Part shown: positions 17,724 to 26,739 of the stretch, one piece after another
Position numbering within the stretch: the stretch's first letter is position 1
Layout of the letters: each line of letters starts with the position of its first letter
Source of the DNA: Pirellula sp.
GTDB lineage: Bacteria; Planctomycetota; Planctomycetia; Pirellulales; Pirellulaceae
DNA length: 39,498 nucleotides
Assembly (NCBI GenBank): GCA_021300155.1
Contig: JAJTID010000088.1
Span: forward strand, 1 to 39,498
Direction: 5' to 3'
Notes under the pieces: generated by a model
Seen by the model: the letters and a program-made list of their open reading frames with translations, nothing else
Databases searched by the model: none
What the model was told of the DNA's origin: nothing
Position numbers and translations under genes: made by a program

Positions 17724-19370
17724 ATGACCCGACGAATCAAACCACGTTCTACTTCCCAAAAAAGCAAGGCTGGCTATTCGTATGGTAACAGCGAACGAGA
17801 CTACGGTGGGTCGTATGAAGGCCTCTACGATTCAGGAATTACCGAAGAAGAAGAGGAAGAAGACGTCGACGGTGAAGGGGATTTCGACATCGAGATCGAC
17901 GGCGATTTGGACGACGAGCACTCACTCATGGATGACGAAGACAATGAGTCCGTCGATGCAACGGAAGATCCCGTTCGCATGTACCTGATGCAAATGGGCG
18001 AGATTCCATTGTTGACTCGCCAAGAAGAAGTGACGGCAGCTCGGTTGATCGAAGTCACTCGAACCTCCTACCGCCAATGGATGCTCGCTACCGACTTTAT
18101 GCTCCAAGGCGCAACCAAGTTGTTGGAGCAAGTACGCGACAGCAAACTGCGTCTCGATCGCACGATCGAAGTTAGCGTCACCAATGCAACCGAAAAAGTC
18201 GCCATCATGCGACGTATCGGGCCAAACGTAAAGACACTTCGCCACCTGCTGCTTCGCAACCACGGTGACTACTATATCGCCATCAACCGATCCAAACCAA
18301 TGACTGAGCGACGCGCCGCTTGGAAGCGTTTGGTTTGCCGAAGAAACAAAGCCGTTCGATTGATCGAGGAAATGAACCTTCGAACCAATCGATTGGAGCC
18401 GATGTTCACCAAGCTCATCGCGATTCAAGCACAAATGCAGAACTTGCGTGATGGCATCGAAGAAGCAAAGAAGAACGGACAGAGCAACGGTAAGACAGTA
18501 GAGGTCCTCAATGCCGAGCTCCGATACCTGATGCGAATCACCTACGAAACCCCAGCCACTTTGGAACGCCGTGTCAGCCGAGTCAAGACCTATCGCTTCG
18601 CCTACGATGCAGCGAAACGAGACTTGTCCGCAGGCAATCTTCGATTGGTTGTTTCAATTGCGAAGAAGTACCGCAACCGTGGATTAAGCTTCCTGGATCT
18701 GATCCAAGAAGGCAACACAGGGTTGATGCGAGCTGTCGACAAATTCGAATGCGAGCGTGGTTTCAAGTTCTCCACATACGCAACCTGGTGGATTCGCCAA
18801 GCGATTACTCGAGCCATTGCAGATCAAAGCCGCACCATTCGAGTACCGGTGCACATGATCGACACGATGAGCAAAGTGCGACAAGTGACACGCGACTTGA
18901 TCCAAGAGCTCGGACGTGAGCCAAGTGTTGAAGAAACGGCAGAACGAGCAGGTCTTTCGATGGATGACGCTCGAGTCGTGATCAAAATGGCTCGTCAGCC
19001 ATTGTCCCTAGATCAACCTGTCGGTGATCATGAAGATAGTTTCTTTGGTGAATTCCTCGAAGATTATCGCGATGACGATCCGTTGTATGAAACCAACCAA
19101 GAAACACTGAAGCAGCAGATCCACGATGCGATGCAAACACTGAACTACCGAGAGCGAGAGATCCTCAAGCTACGATACGGTTTGGCAGACGGTTACGCTT
19201 ACACACTCGAAGAAGTTGGTAAAATTTTCCAAGTGACTCGCGAACGAGTTCGTCAAATCGAGAGCAAGGCAGTGAAGAAACTACAACATCCACAACGAAG
19301 CAAGTCGCTTTCGAGCTTCGTCGATGGTATCGATATTCCAGCTTTCGTCGATAGCAATCTGGGAGAGTAG
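17724..19370 (+). CDS. rpoD: Primary-type RNA polymerase sigma-70 factor (RpoD/SigA)
   Basis: A 548-residue sigma factor that directs RNA polymerase to promoters. The N-terminus is a strongly acidic stretch (residues 40-80) in place of a standard region 1.1. Region 1.2 starts at [16 protein letters not shown] (about 82). A non-conserved helical insert of roughly 180 residues follows. Region 2 runs from [19 protein letters not shown] (about 303) through [15 protein letters not shown], region 3 follows, and region 4 ends with [17 protein letters not shown] (about 500-517). All core motifs are intact, so this is probably the housekeeping or a close group 2 sigma. The 229-bp gap to divergent comEC includes an A-rich tract at about 17520-17565. 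Confidence 0.9.
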   Translation: MTRRIKPRSTSQKSKAGYSYGNSERDYGGSYEGLYDSGITEEEEEEDVDGEGDFDIEIDGDLDDEHSLMDDEDNESVDATEDPVRMYLMQMGEIPLLTRQEEVTAARLIEVTRTSYRQWMLATDFMLQGATKLLEQVRDSKLRLDRTIEVSVTNATEKVAIMRRIGPNVKTLRHLLLRNHGDYYIAINRSKPMTERRAAWKRLVCRRNKAVRLIEEMNLRTNRLEPMFTKLIAIQAQMQNLRDGIEEAKKNGQSNGKTVEVLNAELRYLMRITYETPATLERRVSRVKTYRFAYDAAKRDLSAGNLRLVVSIAKKYRNRGLSFLDLIQEGNTGLMRAVDKFECERGFKFSTYATWWIRQAITRAIADQSRTIRVPVHMIDTMSKVRQVTRDLIQELGREPSVEETAERAGLSMDDARVVIKMARQPLSLDQPVGDHEDSFFGEFLEDYRDDDPLYETNQETLKQQIHDAMQTLNYREREILKLRYGLADGYAYTLEEVGKIFQVTRERVRQIESKAVKKLQHPQRSKSLSSFVDGIDIPAFVDSNLGE

Positions 19371-19400
19371 CAACACGAAGTGTGATGGGCCATTGATTTC

Positions 19401-19471
19401 ATCCCAACCCAACGCGTAAGCGAGGGACGGAGAATCTCGCCGAATCCCTCGCTTACGCGTCGGGTCGGGAT
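19401..19471. repeat. 27-bp inverted repeat (TRRVSEG-type), likely terminator for rpoD
   Basis: Arms 19401-19427 and 19445-19471 are inverse copies with 25 of 27 matches; the two differences are of the kind that form G-U pairs in RNA. The arm core is CCCTCGCTTACGCGTCGGG, which translates as TRRVSEG in one frame, a pattern I remember from many small spurious ORFs in Rhodopirellula relatives. A degraded half copy lies at 28373-28397. It lies 30 bases after the rpoD stop and could stop its transcription. Confidence 0.75.
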
Positions 19472-19508
19472 CAATAAATCAGGGCTGAGTGCGGAGTCAA
19501 AACGAAAA

Positions 19509-19539
19509 AACGGCTGGTACCTTTGCGATACCAGCCGTT
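19509..19539 (-). terminator. Intrinsic terminator after the YTV gene
   Basis: An 11-bp perfect stem (19509-19519 with 19529-19539) and 9-base loop. Read on the minus strand it is followed by TTTTTTCGTTTT, a good U-tract, about 100 bases beyond the YTV stop. On the plus strand it is followed by CGTTTCTTG, weaker, but it may also serve rpoD. Confidence 0.75.
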
Positions 19540-19635
19540 CGTTTCTTGATTCGCGTTGCGAAGTCTTTACTTGAAGTTTATCTGGCATACAGAACCAGCA
19601 TCGCTTCGTTCTCTCCTTCGTTCAGCTCGCGATGA

Positions 19636-21282
19636 CTAGCATCCACAAGCTGGAGCTGCACTGCAACCGCAATCAGCTGATGTACAGCTGTTGCAGCCAC
19701 CGTGTGCTCGAAGTCCGCGGAGCAGGTTCAAAAGTCGACCGTTGAACAAACCGCTACCGATTCGGCCTCCGCTGCATGGATCGCAGCTGGCAGCTGCACC
19801 GCAGGAAACAGTCACAGGAACTTCTTCGCACACTTGCTTTGCTACACATCGAGTGTAGGTGTAAGGAACGCATGTCTTAACACACTTTGCAACCTTGATG
19901 GTTTCTTGGTAGCAAACTGGCTTGCAGACAGTGTAAGGTACCATCTTGGTGCGGCACTCTTGAACCATCTTGCAGGTTGTGTAGGTGTAAGGAACGCTCT
20001 TTTGCTCGCAAACCATTGTGCAGGTGGTGTGGCAAACGTCTTTAGTACGTTGCTCGCAAACCATACGGCATGTCTTGTAGCAAACGGTTTTTTGACGGCA
20101 TTCTGGAACCATTCGGCAAGTTGTGTAGGTGCAAACTTTGCTTCGTGGCTCGCAAACCATTGTGCATGTGGTGTAGTTAACCGTCTTTTGGCGGCATTCT
20201 GGAACCATCTTGCATGTGGTGTACGTAACCGTCTTTTGTCGGCACTCTGGAACTAGCTTGCAAACGTTGTGAGTAACCGTCTTGGTTCGGCACTCAGGAA
20301 CACACTTGGTAACTGTGTAAGGAACAACCTTGGTCAAGCACTGTGTTTCGTAACGGACACAGTTGATTTCCTTGGTTTCGCAGCTTGGGACCCAAACTTT
20401 TTTGCAAACAGTCTTTGGTGGGCATTGAACGCATTCAACTCGGCAAGCGCCTGGGCAATAGACGTTTTTGCAAGTTGCTGGATCGAATGTCCATGTGCCT
20501 GGCTCACGAACTGTACGACGAACGACAGGGCCTGGAACTTCTTCCGTTGTTGTTTGCCAGCTTCCACCTTTGACGGTAACCGTCTTGGTGTAGTTTACTG
20601 GGTTTGTAACGGTGTAGTTGACAGTTCGTTCTTTCTTTTCGGTAACAGGAACCATGACCGTGTAGTTAATTACTTGCTCACGGGCTTCCATTACCTTGTT
20701 CATGACCGTATAGTTCACGACCTTTTCGTGTGTTTCACGAACAGGAGTCATGACCGTATAGTTCACAACCTTGCTGTGTGTTTCGTACACAGGCTTCTTG
20801 ACAGTGTAGTTGATAACCTTTTCGTGTGTTTCACGAACAGGCACCATCACCGTATAGTTTACAACCTTGCTGTGTGTTTCGTACACTGGGCGAGAAACGT
20901 TATACGTTACTTGCTTGGTGTGCGTTTCGTAAACAGGGCGGCGAACAGTATAGTTTCGAACACCTTGATGTGTTTCGCGAACAGGTACGTTGACCGTGTA
21001 CGAAACTTCTCGTTGGTGTGTTTCTCTTTCGTATCGAGTTCGGTTTACGACTTTATCTTCGTAAACAACTTGATTGACCATTTTTGTACCAGTCACTGTT
21101 TCTGGTTCGTAGACGGTCTTCATTACTTTCTTCATCACGGTGTATGTCGATGGACCGCAAGTGTCCACAACATTGCTTCCGCAATTTTCATAGCTAACAC
21201 AGCCACCGCAGTCGGCTTGTGCAGCACCAGCGAACGCAGACAACATAGCTGCGACCGCTGGAATAGCCCAAAACTTTTTCAT
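19636..21282 (-). CDS. YTV-repeat planctomycete cell-surface protein with Cys-rich second half
   Basis: A 548-residue exported protein with a clean signal peptide (1-23, cut after AQA). Residues about 90-230 are tandem 16-residue units of the form PVxETHxKVxNYTVxx, matching the planctomycete YTV domain (PF07639), reported from abundant cell-wall proteins of Rhodopirellula. From about 328 to 480 another 16-residue unit appears, VPECRQKTVTYTTCKM-like, rich in Cys, Lys and Arg. A central linker (235-320) carries WTFDPATC, and the C-terminus is Cys/Gly/Ser-rich. I infer a disulfide-stabilised fibre or wall component. ATG 21282 was chosen because AAGGAGA lies 6 bases upstream. It is much smaller than the giant YTV proteins. 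Plus-strand open frames through it are composition artefacts. Confidence 0.9.
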   Translation of the reverse strand: MKKFWAIPAVAAMLSAFAGAAQADCGGCVSYENCGSNVVDTCGPSTYTVMKKVMKTVYEPETVTGTKMVNQVVYEDKVVNRTRYERETHQREVSYTVNVPVRETHQGVRNYTVRRPVYETHTKQVTYNVSRPVYETHSKVVNYTVMVPVRETHEKVINYTVKKPVYETHSKVVNYTVMTPVRETHEKVVNYTVMNKVMEAREQVINYTVMVPVTEKKERTVNYTVTNPVNYTKTVTVKGGSWQTTTEEVPGPVVRRTVREPGTWTFDPATCKNVYCPGACRVECVQCPPKTVCKKVWVPSCETKEINCVRYETQCLTKVVPYTVTKCVPECRTKTVTHNVCKLVPECRQKTVTYTTCKMVPECRQKTVNYTTCTMVCEPRSKVCTYTTCRMVPECRQKTVCYKTCRMVCEQRTKDVCHTTCTMVCEQKSVPYTYTTCKMVQECRTKMVPYTVCKPVCYQETIKVAKCVKTCVPYTYTRCVAKQVCEEVPVTVSCGAAASCDPCSGGRIGSGLFNGRLLNLLRGLRAHGGCNSCTSADCGCSAAPACGC

Positions 21283-21954
21283 TCCCATTCTCCTTGAATG
21301 TTGCAATACCACGCAGGACACATGTATCGAACGAGGCGAGCTAACGATCGCCATTCCGTTGTCGTATTGAGTCCTAATTCCCTATTACTCGCGTTGTCTC
21401 TGATTCCAAAAGGACAGCCAACAAATTGCTCGGGCTGATCCCGTCCATGGACGCCCTCGTGCATGGTTGCGTTGCGATTAGTTGCGGCTATTCGCATTGC
21501 ACTGTATCACTCGGGGCGACTCGTCCCCCCGCGGAACGAGGGCGTACTTGACGAGACCGGAGCAGTCAGTCTTTCGGGTTAGTGACTCTGTAAGTCGTTG
21601 GAAACTATTTCCCAACAGGCGACATAAATCGACTGGTCAAGAAGGATGGAATACAAAAAATGCTCAGGCTTGGTAATTTATGAAGGAGAGGGAAAGATGT
21701 CGTACCGCGAGTTACGACTGTAACGATTGCAACGGCGAAACACTTTTTTCTCAGCCGTGATTCTAGAAAATTCTCGACCCTCCGACCGAGAATGAACTAC
21801 GGCCACCGAAGACTTTGAAGGGATGAGAACCACGACGATGCAATGATACAAATCGATACAACTGATACCGTACGAAGAGCAGATCGCGAGTGGTTAGGCT
21901 GTCGCTATCGAGCACATCGATTTCGGTCCACCCAAGGAGAACGACACAGAACTA

Positions 21955-21980
21955 TCTAGCGTTAGAATCTAGCGTTAGAA
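21955..21980. repeat. 13-bp perfect tandem duplication
   Basis: TCTAGCGTTAGAA occurs twice head to tail (21955-21967, 21968-21980). It is short and could be replication slippage. Confidence 0.7.
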
Positions 21981-22058
21981 TTTGTCGAAGTGGGCAAACA
22001 AAGGAATGATGAATTCTGGGATAGTGATTCTGAATGAGGCGTTGCTTTCAGCACCCAG

Positions 22059-22094
22059 ACATTCGCTTCGCAATTTACATTCGCTGCGCAATTA
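22059..22094. repeat. 18-bp imperfect tandem duplication
   Basis: Two adjacent copies of ACATTCGCTKCGCAATTW (22059-22076 and 22077-22094) differ at two positions. Confidence 0.6.
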
Positions 22095-22216
22095 AAACGA
22101 GTACCCATCGGTGCGCGATTGTGTTTCAGCGCGGGGCGATGCCCACGCGGTAAACGTCGATATCTTGATTTACTGATGCATCCGTGTTTGCAAGCGATGA
22201 AGGGTGGATGCAATGA

Positions 22217-22516
22217 TTAGCCTAGGCGATCGAGCATGATCTCAAAGGCTGCGTTCAGTTTCTCATCGGTGTCATAATTGCCAGAAGCAATCGCTTCACG
22301 TAGGCTTGCGACTTTGTCTGCTCGAAAGGTTTCTCCGACGGCAGATTGTTCCGATTGATTGCTGATTGCCAGTGCTTCAGGAGAGAGATCTAATTGATCC
22401 ACCGGTAGCGATAATGACGCCTTGGTTTCTGCGTGCGCGGATGTAATCGCATTCGCCCGCGAAGTACTGCGAGTGGCATCAACGCCAGCCACTGAAAAAT
22501 TGCCTGAAATCTGCAT
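22217..22516 (-). CDS. flgM: FlgM, anti-sigma-28 factor
   Basis: A 99-residue protein. FlgM binds the flagellar sigma factor FliA (sigma-28) and is exported through the flagellar basal body once the hook is complete, releasing late flagellar genes. The C-terminal signature ETFRADKVASLREAIASGNYDTDEKLNAAFEIMLDRL (about 62-98) and the upstream DQLDLSPEA (40-48) are diagnostic; the N-terminal third is disordered, as usual. ATG 22516 has GGGGGAG about 9 bases upstream; the frame is open for 77 more codons upstream without family signal. No other flagellar gene is nearby. The organism is therefore probably motile in part of its life cycle, as with planctomycete swarmer cells. Confidence 0.85.
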   Translation of the reverse strand: MQISGNFSVAGVDATRSTSRANAITSAHAETKASLSLPVDQLDLSPEALAISNQSEQSAVGETFRADKVASLREAIASGNYDTDEKLNAAFEIMLDRLG

Positions 22517-23247
22517 CGTGGTCTTCTCCCCCGTAGTGAACAAAAACGCAGGGTGATCGTTGTCGATCATGGAACGCCTAACTGCTAGAGAATGGACTGC
22601 AACCGTGCCAACCAGTGGAATCAGATGATCCCACGCTCGATCCCTAATCTTCGCAGTCCGTGTCGTTGAAACCGATTCCATAACGGATGGTGTTTCGACT
22701 TTGCGTAGACAACGCTTTCGAGCGAAAGCAAGGCACTTATCGTCCAATCAACAGTAAGCGATCAGCGTTTCTATTCTCCTTCCTTGAAATACGTTTGTCG
22801 AAACTAATCCAACGATAAGGATTGTGCCGCGTTGGCACAGGCCCATCGAACGATTCAATCTAGTAAGCAACCCATATACCAAAACGTTGGTTTGTAGTCG
22901 CTTGCACAGCTTTATACTCCGATTGCCCCCTGCAGTACAAGCCAATCTTCTCTATCCTTCGCAATCGATCACGGGAACCGTGGCGGGACATGATCAACAG
23001 GACGTTTGCGCCGGGTTGCGTAAAACGTTCGAGAAAAAACTACAATCGATGACAATTCTAGAAAACAAAATTCAAGAAAATGGAGAATCGTGAAAATCGG
23101 AATTGACTCGACCGAAACCTAGCCCCTATCCTACGCACATCGCAGAGAACGCGACGACGAAACAAATGCTTGTTGAAACGTGCGAAAGCACCATCCGCTA
23201 CTCCCAATGCAAGATGCGGCGGGAACCAAGATGAATCGACAGGTTGA

Positions 23248-23281
23248 TGCGAGCTGAGCCACGGATGAGTCGAAGCTCGCA
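23248..23281 (+). ncRNA. 8-bp hairpin upstream of a terminator, part of a candidate small RNA or leader
   Basis: TGCGAGCT at 23248-23255 pairs perfectly with 23274-23281 around an 18-base loop. It stands ten bases before a strong intrinsic terminator hairpin, which suggests a short structured transcript ending at about 23355. No known riboswitch consensus was recognised in the loop. Confidence 0.3.
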
Positions 23282-23290
23282 CTTAAAAAT

Positions 23291-23356
23291 AGCTCCCGGA
23301 AAAAGCTTGAAGTCCTCAACCCCCCTAGGACTCGTTCACTTCCGGGAGCTTTTTTC
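23291..23356 (+). terminator. Strong intrinsic terminator with nested hairpin
   Basis: AGCTCCCGGAA (23291-23301) pairs perfectly with 23340-23350 and is followed on the plus strand by TTTTTCGTTT. Inside the loop, AGTCCT (23311-23316) pairs with AGGACT (23327-23332) around a C-rich loop. No plus-strand gene precedes it, so it either ends a non-coding RNA or acts as a leader attenuator 140 bases before the TPR/redoxin start. On the minus strand it is followed by ATTTTT. Confidence 0.75.
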
Positions 23357-23489
23357 GTTTCTACAGTGCATGTCGTCGATTGCTGATCTACAATAGTGCC
23401 TTCCGTTTGGCACATCTTCGCATTCATTATTGCAGTCATTGCTGGATGTCCAATAGACGTATGGCATCCCACCTCAGAGCCGCTGCTCC

Positions 23490-26012
23490 ATGACTCAACC
23501 TCGATTGATCTCAGCCACTTTTGTTCTTTCCACAGCGCTGTCATTCGCAGCAACACACGCTGAGGAACCGGCGGCCTCCGATTCGGGTGCCCAAGCACCC
23601 GGCCACTCGATGCACTCTCAGACCTTTAACGAGGGTCCGCGTCAGGCTGGTTATCTTATGGCCGGGATGGGGAACACTCGTTTTCCTATTTCGACAAAGA
23701 ACCCCATGGCTCAACGATTCTTTGACCAGGGGATCGCTCAACTACACGGATTCTGGTACTTCGAAGCGGAACGATCCTTTCGCCAAGCGGCCGCATTCGA
23801 TCCAGACCACCCCATGCACTATTGGGGAATGGCTCGCGCAAATATTGAAAATCGCGAACGATCTCTCGGCTTTATCGAATTGGCAATGAAGCGATTGGAA
23901 AAAGCCAACACCAAAGAAAAGAAACTGATCGAAAGTTGGAACAAACGAGTGCAACCGCTCGACGCAGACAAAAAAGAAAAAGAAAAACAAGCCGACGGAG
24001 CACAGTCCGGTGGCAAACCAGAATCGAACGCCGCCAAACGTGCTCGACTCCGCAATGATTCGCAACGAAAGAAGCAAGAACAAGAACGTCTCAAGGAGTA
24101 CGTTGCGAGCCTCGAGCAATTAGCCAGCGATTACCCAGAAGACACCGAATTAAAGGCGATGTTAGTCCTGCAAATTTGGCAGAACAATGGAGCAGGCATC
24201 GAGATCCAAAGCCACATGGCGGTTGACTCGATGCTCTCGGACATCTTTCGAACTAACACGCGACATCCGGCTCATCACTTTCGTATCCACTTGTGGGATT
24301 ACAAGAAAGAAAAGCTAGCTTTGGATGCCGCCGCGAATTGTGGCCCGAGTGCGCCTGGTATCGCTCACATGTGGCACATGCCTGGCCATACTTATACTCG
24401 GCTTCATCGCTATGCCGATGCGGCTTGGCAACAAGAAGCGTCCGCTCGAGTCGATCACGCCCACATGATGCGAGATCATTTGTTGCCTGACCAAATCCAC
24501 AACTATGCCCACAACAATGAATGGCTCATCCGAAGCCTCAACTTGATCGGCCGCGTGGATCAAGCGATCGAAGTCGCGAAAAATATGATCGAACTTCCTC
24601 GCCATCCTGGTTTTAACATGCTGGGCGAATCCGGCAGTGCCAACTATGGCCGAGAACGGCTGATCCAAACGTTAACGAACTATGAACGTTGGCAACAATT
24701 GCTGGACCTATGTGCGACGCAATATTTGAACGCGACGGGCAAGCCGAATCTAGACGACGAACGTCTCGCGTGGATGACTATTGCTGCAGTACACACAGGG
24801 AAAACCGACATTGCTAGCAAACACAAGCAAGCGTTGTTGGCACTCAAAGCTTCGTTACTGGCGGCGACGAAAACGGACGGAACCGTGTTGGCAGGTATGG
24901 AAGCGAGCGATCGAACGAGCGATGACGATGCAAAGCGTCCACAACCACCCACGTTGTTGGAGCCATATTCGGTGCAAGAGGATCCGTTCGGAGACGAGAA
25001 TGACCCTTCCCTCCCAAAGCCCATGTCGAAAGACTGGAAGGAACCCGCAGATAAGAAATGGTCTCAAGAGCGAAAGGATTTGGAAAAGAAGCAACATGAA
25101 AACCTCTATCGTCTGCAACGCATCGGTTTTTGGCTCAACGCGATCGAAGCCCACGAACTCGCCGCCAAGGGAGATTTCGGCGGTGCGCTTCGGGTATCGC
25201 ATTTAGCGAGGCCCGTGGTTCCGCCTCTCGTTCGGATGGAGTGGTTAGCTCGCTCGAGCCCCACCGAAAAGGCATTGGAGCGACTCGTAAAGAAAGCGAA
25301 AGATGGATCCGGTGAGTTATTGCCCATAGCACTCGCGGCATATTATGCTAGCCAAATCCCATCCAAAGAAAAAATTGCTAAGGAGTTGCTCGAATCATTA
25401 GCACCCATAGCATTCGGAGCAGACAAGGGACTCAAGATCTTGGAGCGACTTGCTCCTGCGATCGATCGTTTAGGAATGCGATCGAAGTGGGATGAGAAGC
25501 CAGCCAAGCCCACGGATACCGGAGATCGCCCGCCACTCGATTCGTTGGGACCATTGCGTTGGACTCCATGGTCAGTACCGATGTGGTACGGGACCGATGC
25601 CAATGGCAATACGGTTGCGGATAAACAGTTTTCGGGCAAGCCTTACATTGCGATTCTGTATCTTGGTTTTGGGTGTTTGCATTGTGCGGAACAACTGGCC
25701 GAGTTCTCACCCAAGGTGGAGCAGTTTGACAAGCTGGATATCGAAGTGATCGGGATCAGCACGGAGAACCAAATTCAATTGCGAGATGGTTTGAAGGCAT
25801 ATGACAAGCCGATGAACATAAGATTGCTATCAAACGCAGACCACGATGTTTTCAGGTCGTTTCGAGCGTACGATGATTTCGAGGGTCAGCCGTTGCATGG
25901 GACGTATTTGATCGACGGCTCAGGAAAAATTCGATGGCAAGACATTGGTCACGAGCCCTTCAAGGATGTCGATTTTTTGCTAGAAGAATCAAAACGCCTT
26001 TTGGGTTTGTGA
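23490..26012 (+). CDS. Exported TPR protein with His motifs and C-terminal redoxin (AhpC/TSA-like) domain
   Basis: An 840-residue protein with a signal peptide (1-24). Residues 70-130 read as TPR-like helices (FDQGIAQLHGFWYFEAERSFRQAAAFDPDHPMHYWGMA is the classic opening of this group). A charged Lys/Glu coil follows (135-205). Residues 258-306 carry HPAHHFRIHLWD and HMWHMPGHTYTRL, the His-rich signature of a TPR family found in many bacteria. The C-terminal 150 residues form a peroxiredoxin/thioredoxin-like domain with C729-LH-C732 in YLGFGCLHCAEQL and GTYLIDGSGKIRW. I infer a periplasmic thiol-redox or metal-handling role; the exact reaction is unknown. Start ATG 23490 is the first in frame and gives the signal peptide. 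Confidence 0.85.
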   Translation: MTQPRLISATFVLSTALSFAATHAEEPAASDSGAQAPGHSMHSQTFNEGPRQAGYLMAGMGNTRFPISTKNPMAQRFFDQGIAQLHGFWYFEAERSFRQAAAFDPDHPMHYWGMARANIENRERSLGFIELAMKRLEKANTKEKKLIESWNKRVQPLDADKKEKEKQADGAQSGGKPESNAAKRARLRNDSQRKKQEQERLKEYVASLEQLASDYPEDTELKAMLVLQIWQNNGAGIEIQSHMAVDSMLSDIFRTNTRHPAHHFRIHLWDYKKEKLALDAAANCGPSAPGIAHMWHMPGHTYTRLHRYADAAWQQEASARVDHAHMMRDHLLPDQIHNYAHNNEWLIRSLNLIGRVDQAIEVAKNMIELPRHPGFNMLGESGSANYGRERLIQTLTNYERWQQLLDLCATQYLNATGKPNLDDERLAWMTIAAVHTGKTDIASKHKQALLALKASLLAATKTDGTVLAGMEASDRTSDDDAKRPQPPTLLEPYSVQEDPFGDENDPSLPKPMSKDWKEPADKKWSQERKDLEKKQHENLYRLQRIGFWLNAIEAHELAAKGDFGGALRVSHLARPVVPPLVRMEWLARSSPTEKALERLVKKAKDGSGELLPIALAAYYASQIPSKEKIAKELLESLAPIAFGADKGLKILERLAPAIDRLGMRSKWDEKPAKPTDTGDRPPLDSLGPLRWTPWSVPMWYGTDANGNTVADKQFSGKPYIAILYLGFGCLHCAEQLAEFSPKVEQFDKLDIEVIGISTENQIQLRDGLKAYDKPMNIRLLSNADHDVFRSFRAYDDFEGQPLHGTYLIDGSGKIRWQDIGHEPFKDVDFLLEESKRLLGL

Positions 26013-26739
26013 AATAGCGTAGCAAAAGTTGTTCGGAACGCCGGAGGTGCGCATGATTTGAATCGCCGTCGGCGAATAGCCAAAGACGGACATGGTTCGG
26101 AACGCCGGAGGCGTGCATGGTTCGAAACGCGGGAGGCGTGGCATGCAATAGCCTGGGGTGTAAACCATCATCTTTACCCACATCTTTTTGACTTTGCTCC
26201 CCTCGCCCCTTTTAGGGGAGAGGGGCTGGGGGTGAGGGGTTTTGCCTGCGTTCTGATTGGGTTCTTGGCTTCGCCAGCAATGCCTTACCATGCTTAGAAG
26301 GTCTAAACAAATCACTGAACCGGAGATTTGTAGCTGACAACTCTACCCCTCACCCCCCCGTCCCCCTCTCCCCGAAACGGGGCGAGGGGGAGAAAATCGC
26401 AGGGTTTTCGTTTGATTTCAAGGGAGTCAGAATTCTAGATTGAATCAAAATGTGGGTAATGATGAGGGTTTGCCCGTCAGGCTATTGCATAACGCCCCTC
26501 CGGGGATCAATACCACGCACCTCTTGCCTCCAGGGTAATGCCCACGAATCCCGCCTCTCCGGCGCTCTGGCCTCCATACCAAGTATCGTAAATCGCGATA
26601 CCACCGCGATTCATCCGACTTCTACACCATGCTCCTTGCCCCTCCAGGGCTCTAACCCAAACCCTTCACAGTTTCACCATTGTTCGATATCATTCGCGAA
26701 CCTAATTCAGGTGAAATATCAGCGAACTGGACAGTTGTC
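26013..26739. repeat. Nested inverted-repeat region (REP/MITE-like)
   Basis: The gap between the TPR/redoxin gene and miaB holds no gene but is packed with repeats. Outer arms at 26141-26183 and 26450-26492 are inverse copies (35 of 43 bases), each joining ATGTGGGTAA to GGCTATTGCAT. Inside are inverse copies of a CCCCTCACCCCC element at 26196-26240 and 26345-26392, each with its own hairpin. To the left are three copies of a 25-bp unit (separate entry). It looks like a composite REP cluster or non-autonomous element. Confidence 0.7.
26031..26145. repeat. Three copies of a 25-bp GTTCGGAACGCCGGAGG repeat
   Basis: Units at 26031-26055, 26095-26119 and 26120-26145 share the form GTTCGGAACGCCGGAGGCG ending in GCATG; units two and three are contiguous. 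A short hairpin TCGCCGTCGGCGA lies between units one and two. Similar CGCCGGAGGCG repeats are, from memory, widespread between genes in Rhodopirellula relatives. Confidence 0.75.

Larger units (their letters stand above)
21283..22216. other. Long non-coding gap between the YTV gene and flgM
   Basis: No supported gene in 934 bases. It should hold the YTV promoter near the 21283 end, but no clear -35/-10 pair was found. Small structures seen are a 13-bp perfect tandem duplication at 21955-21980, an 18-bp imperfect tandem duplication at 22059-22094, and a 7-bp inverted repeat at 21770-21776/21787-21793. Confidence 0.45.
22517..23489. other. Long divergent gap with candidate structured RNA
   Basis: These 973 bases separate divergent flgM and the TPR/redoxin gene. 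Open frames at 22824-23093 (plus) and 23131-23598 (minus) have no family signal. The notable content is a pair of hairpins at 23248-23350 ending in a T-tract, and a TACAAT -10-like hexamer at 23389-23394 without a matching -35. Confidence 0.45.

Noticed and set aside
20640-21060. Regular 48-bp repeats resembling a CRISPR array
   Set aside because: They are in-frame coding repeats of the YTV protein with no unique spacers.
20269-21297. 342-codon plus-strand open frame across the YTV gene
   Set aside because: It is an artefact of the repetitive codons of the minus-strand YTV protein, with a repeated Asn/Cys/Phe pattern and no family match.
22591-22611. Sigma-54-like TTGGCACG...TTGCA upstream of flgM on the minus strand
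   Set aside because: The GG and GC elements are 7 bases apart, whereas sigma-54 promoters need 10.
22824-23093. 89-codon plus-strand frame in the flgM-TPR gap
   Set aside because: There is no ribosome-binding site, no family signal and an unbiased composition.
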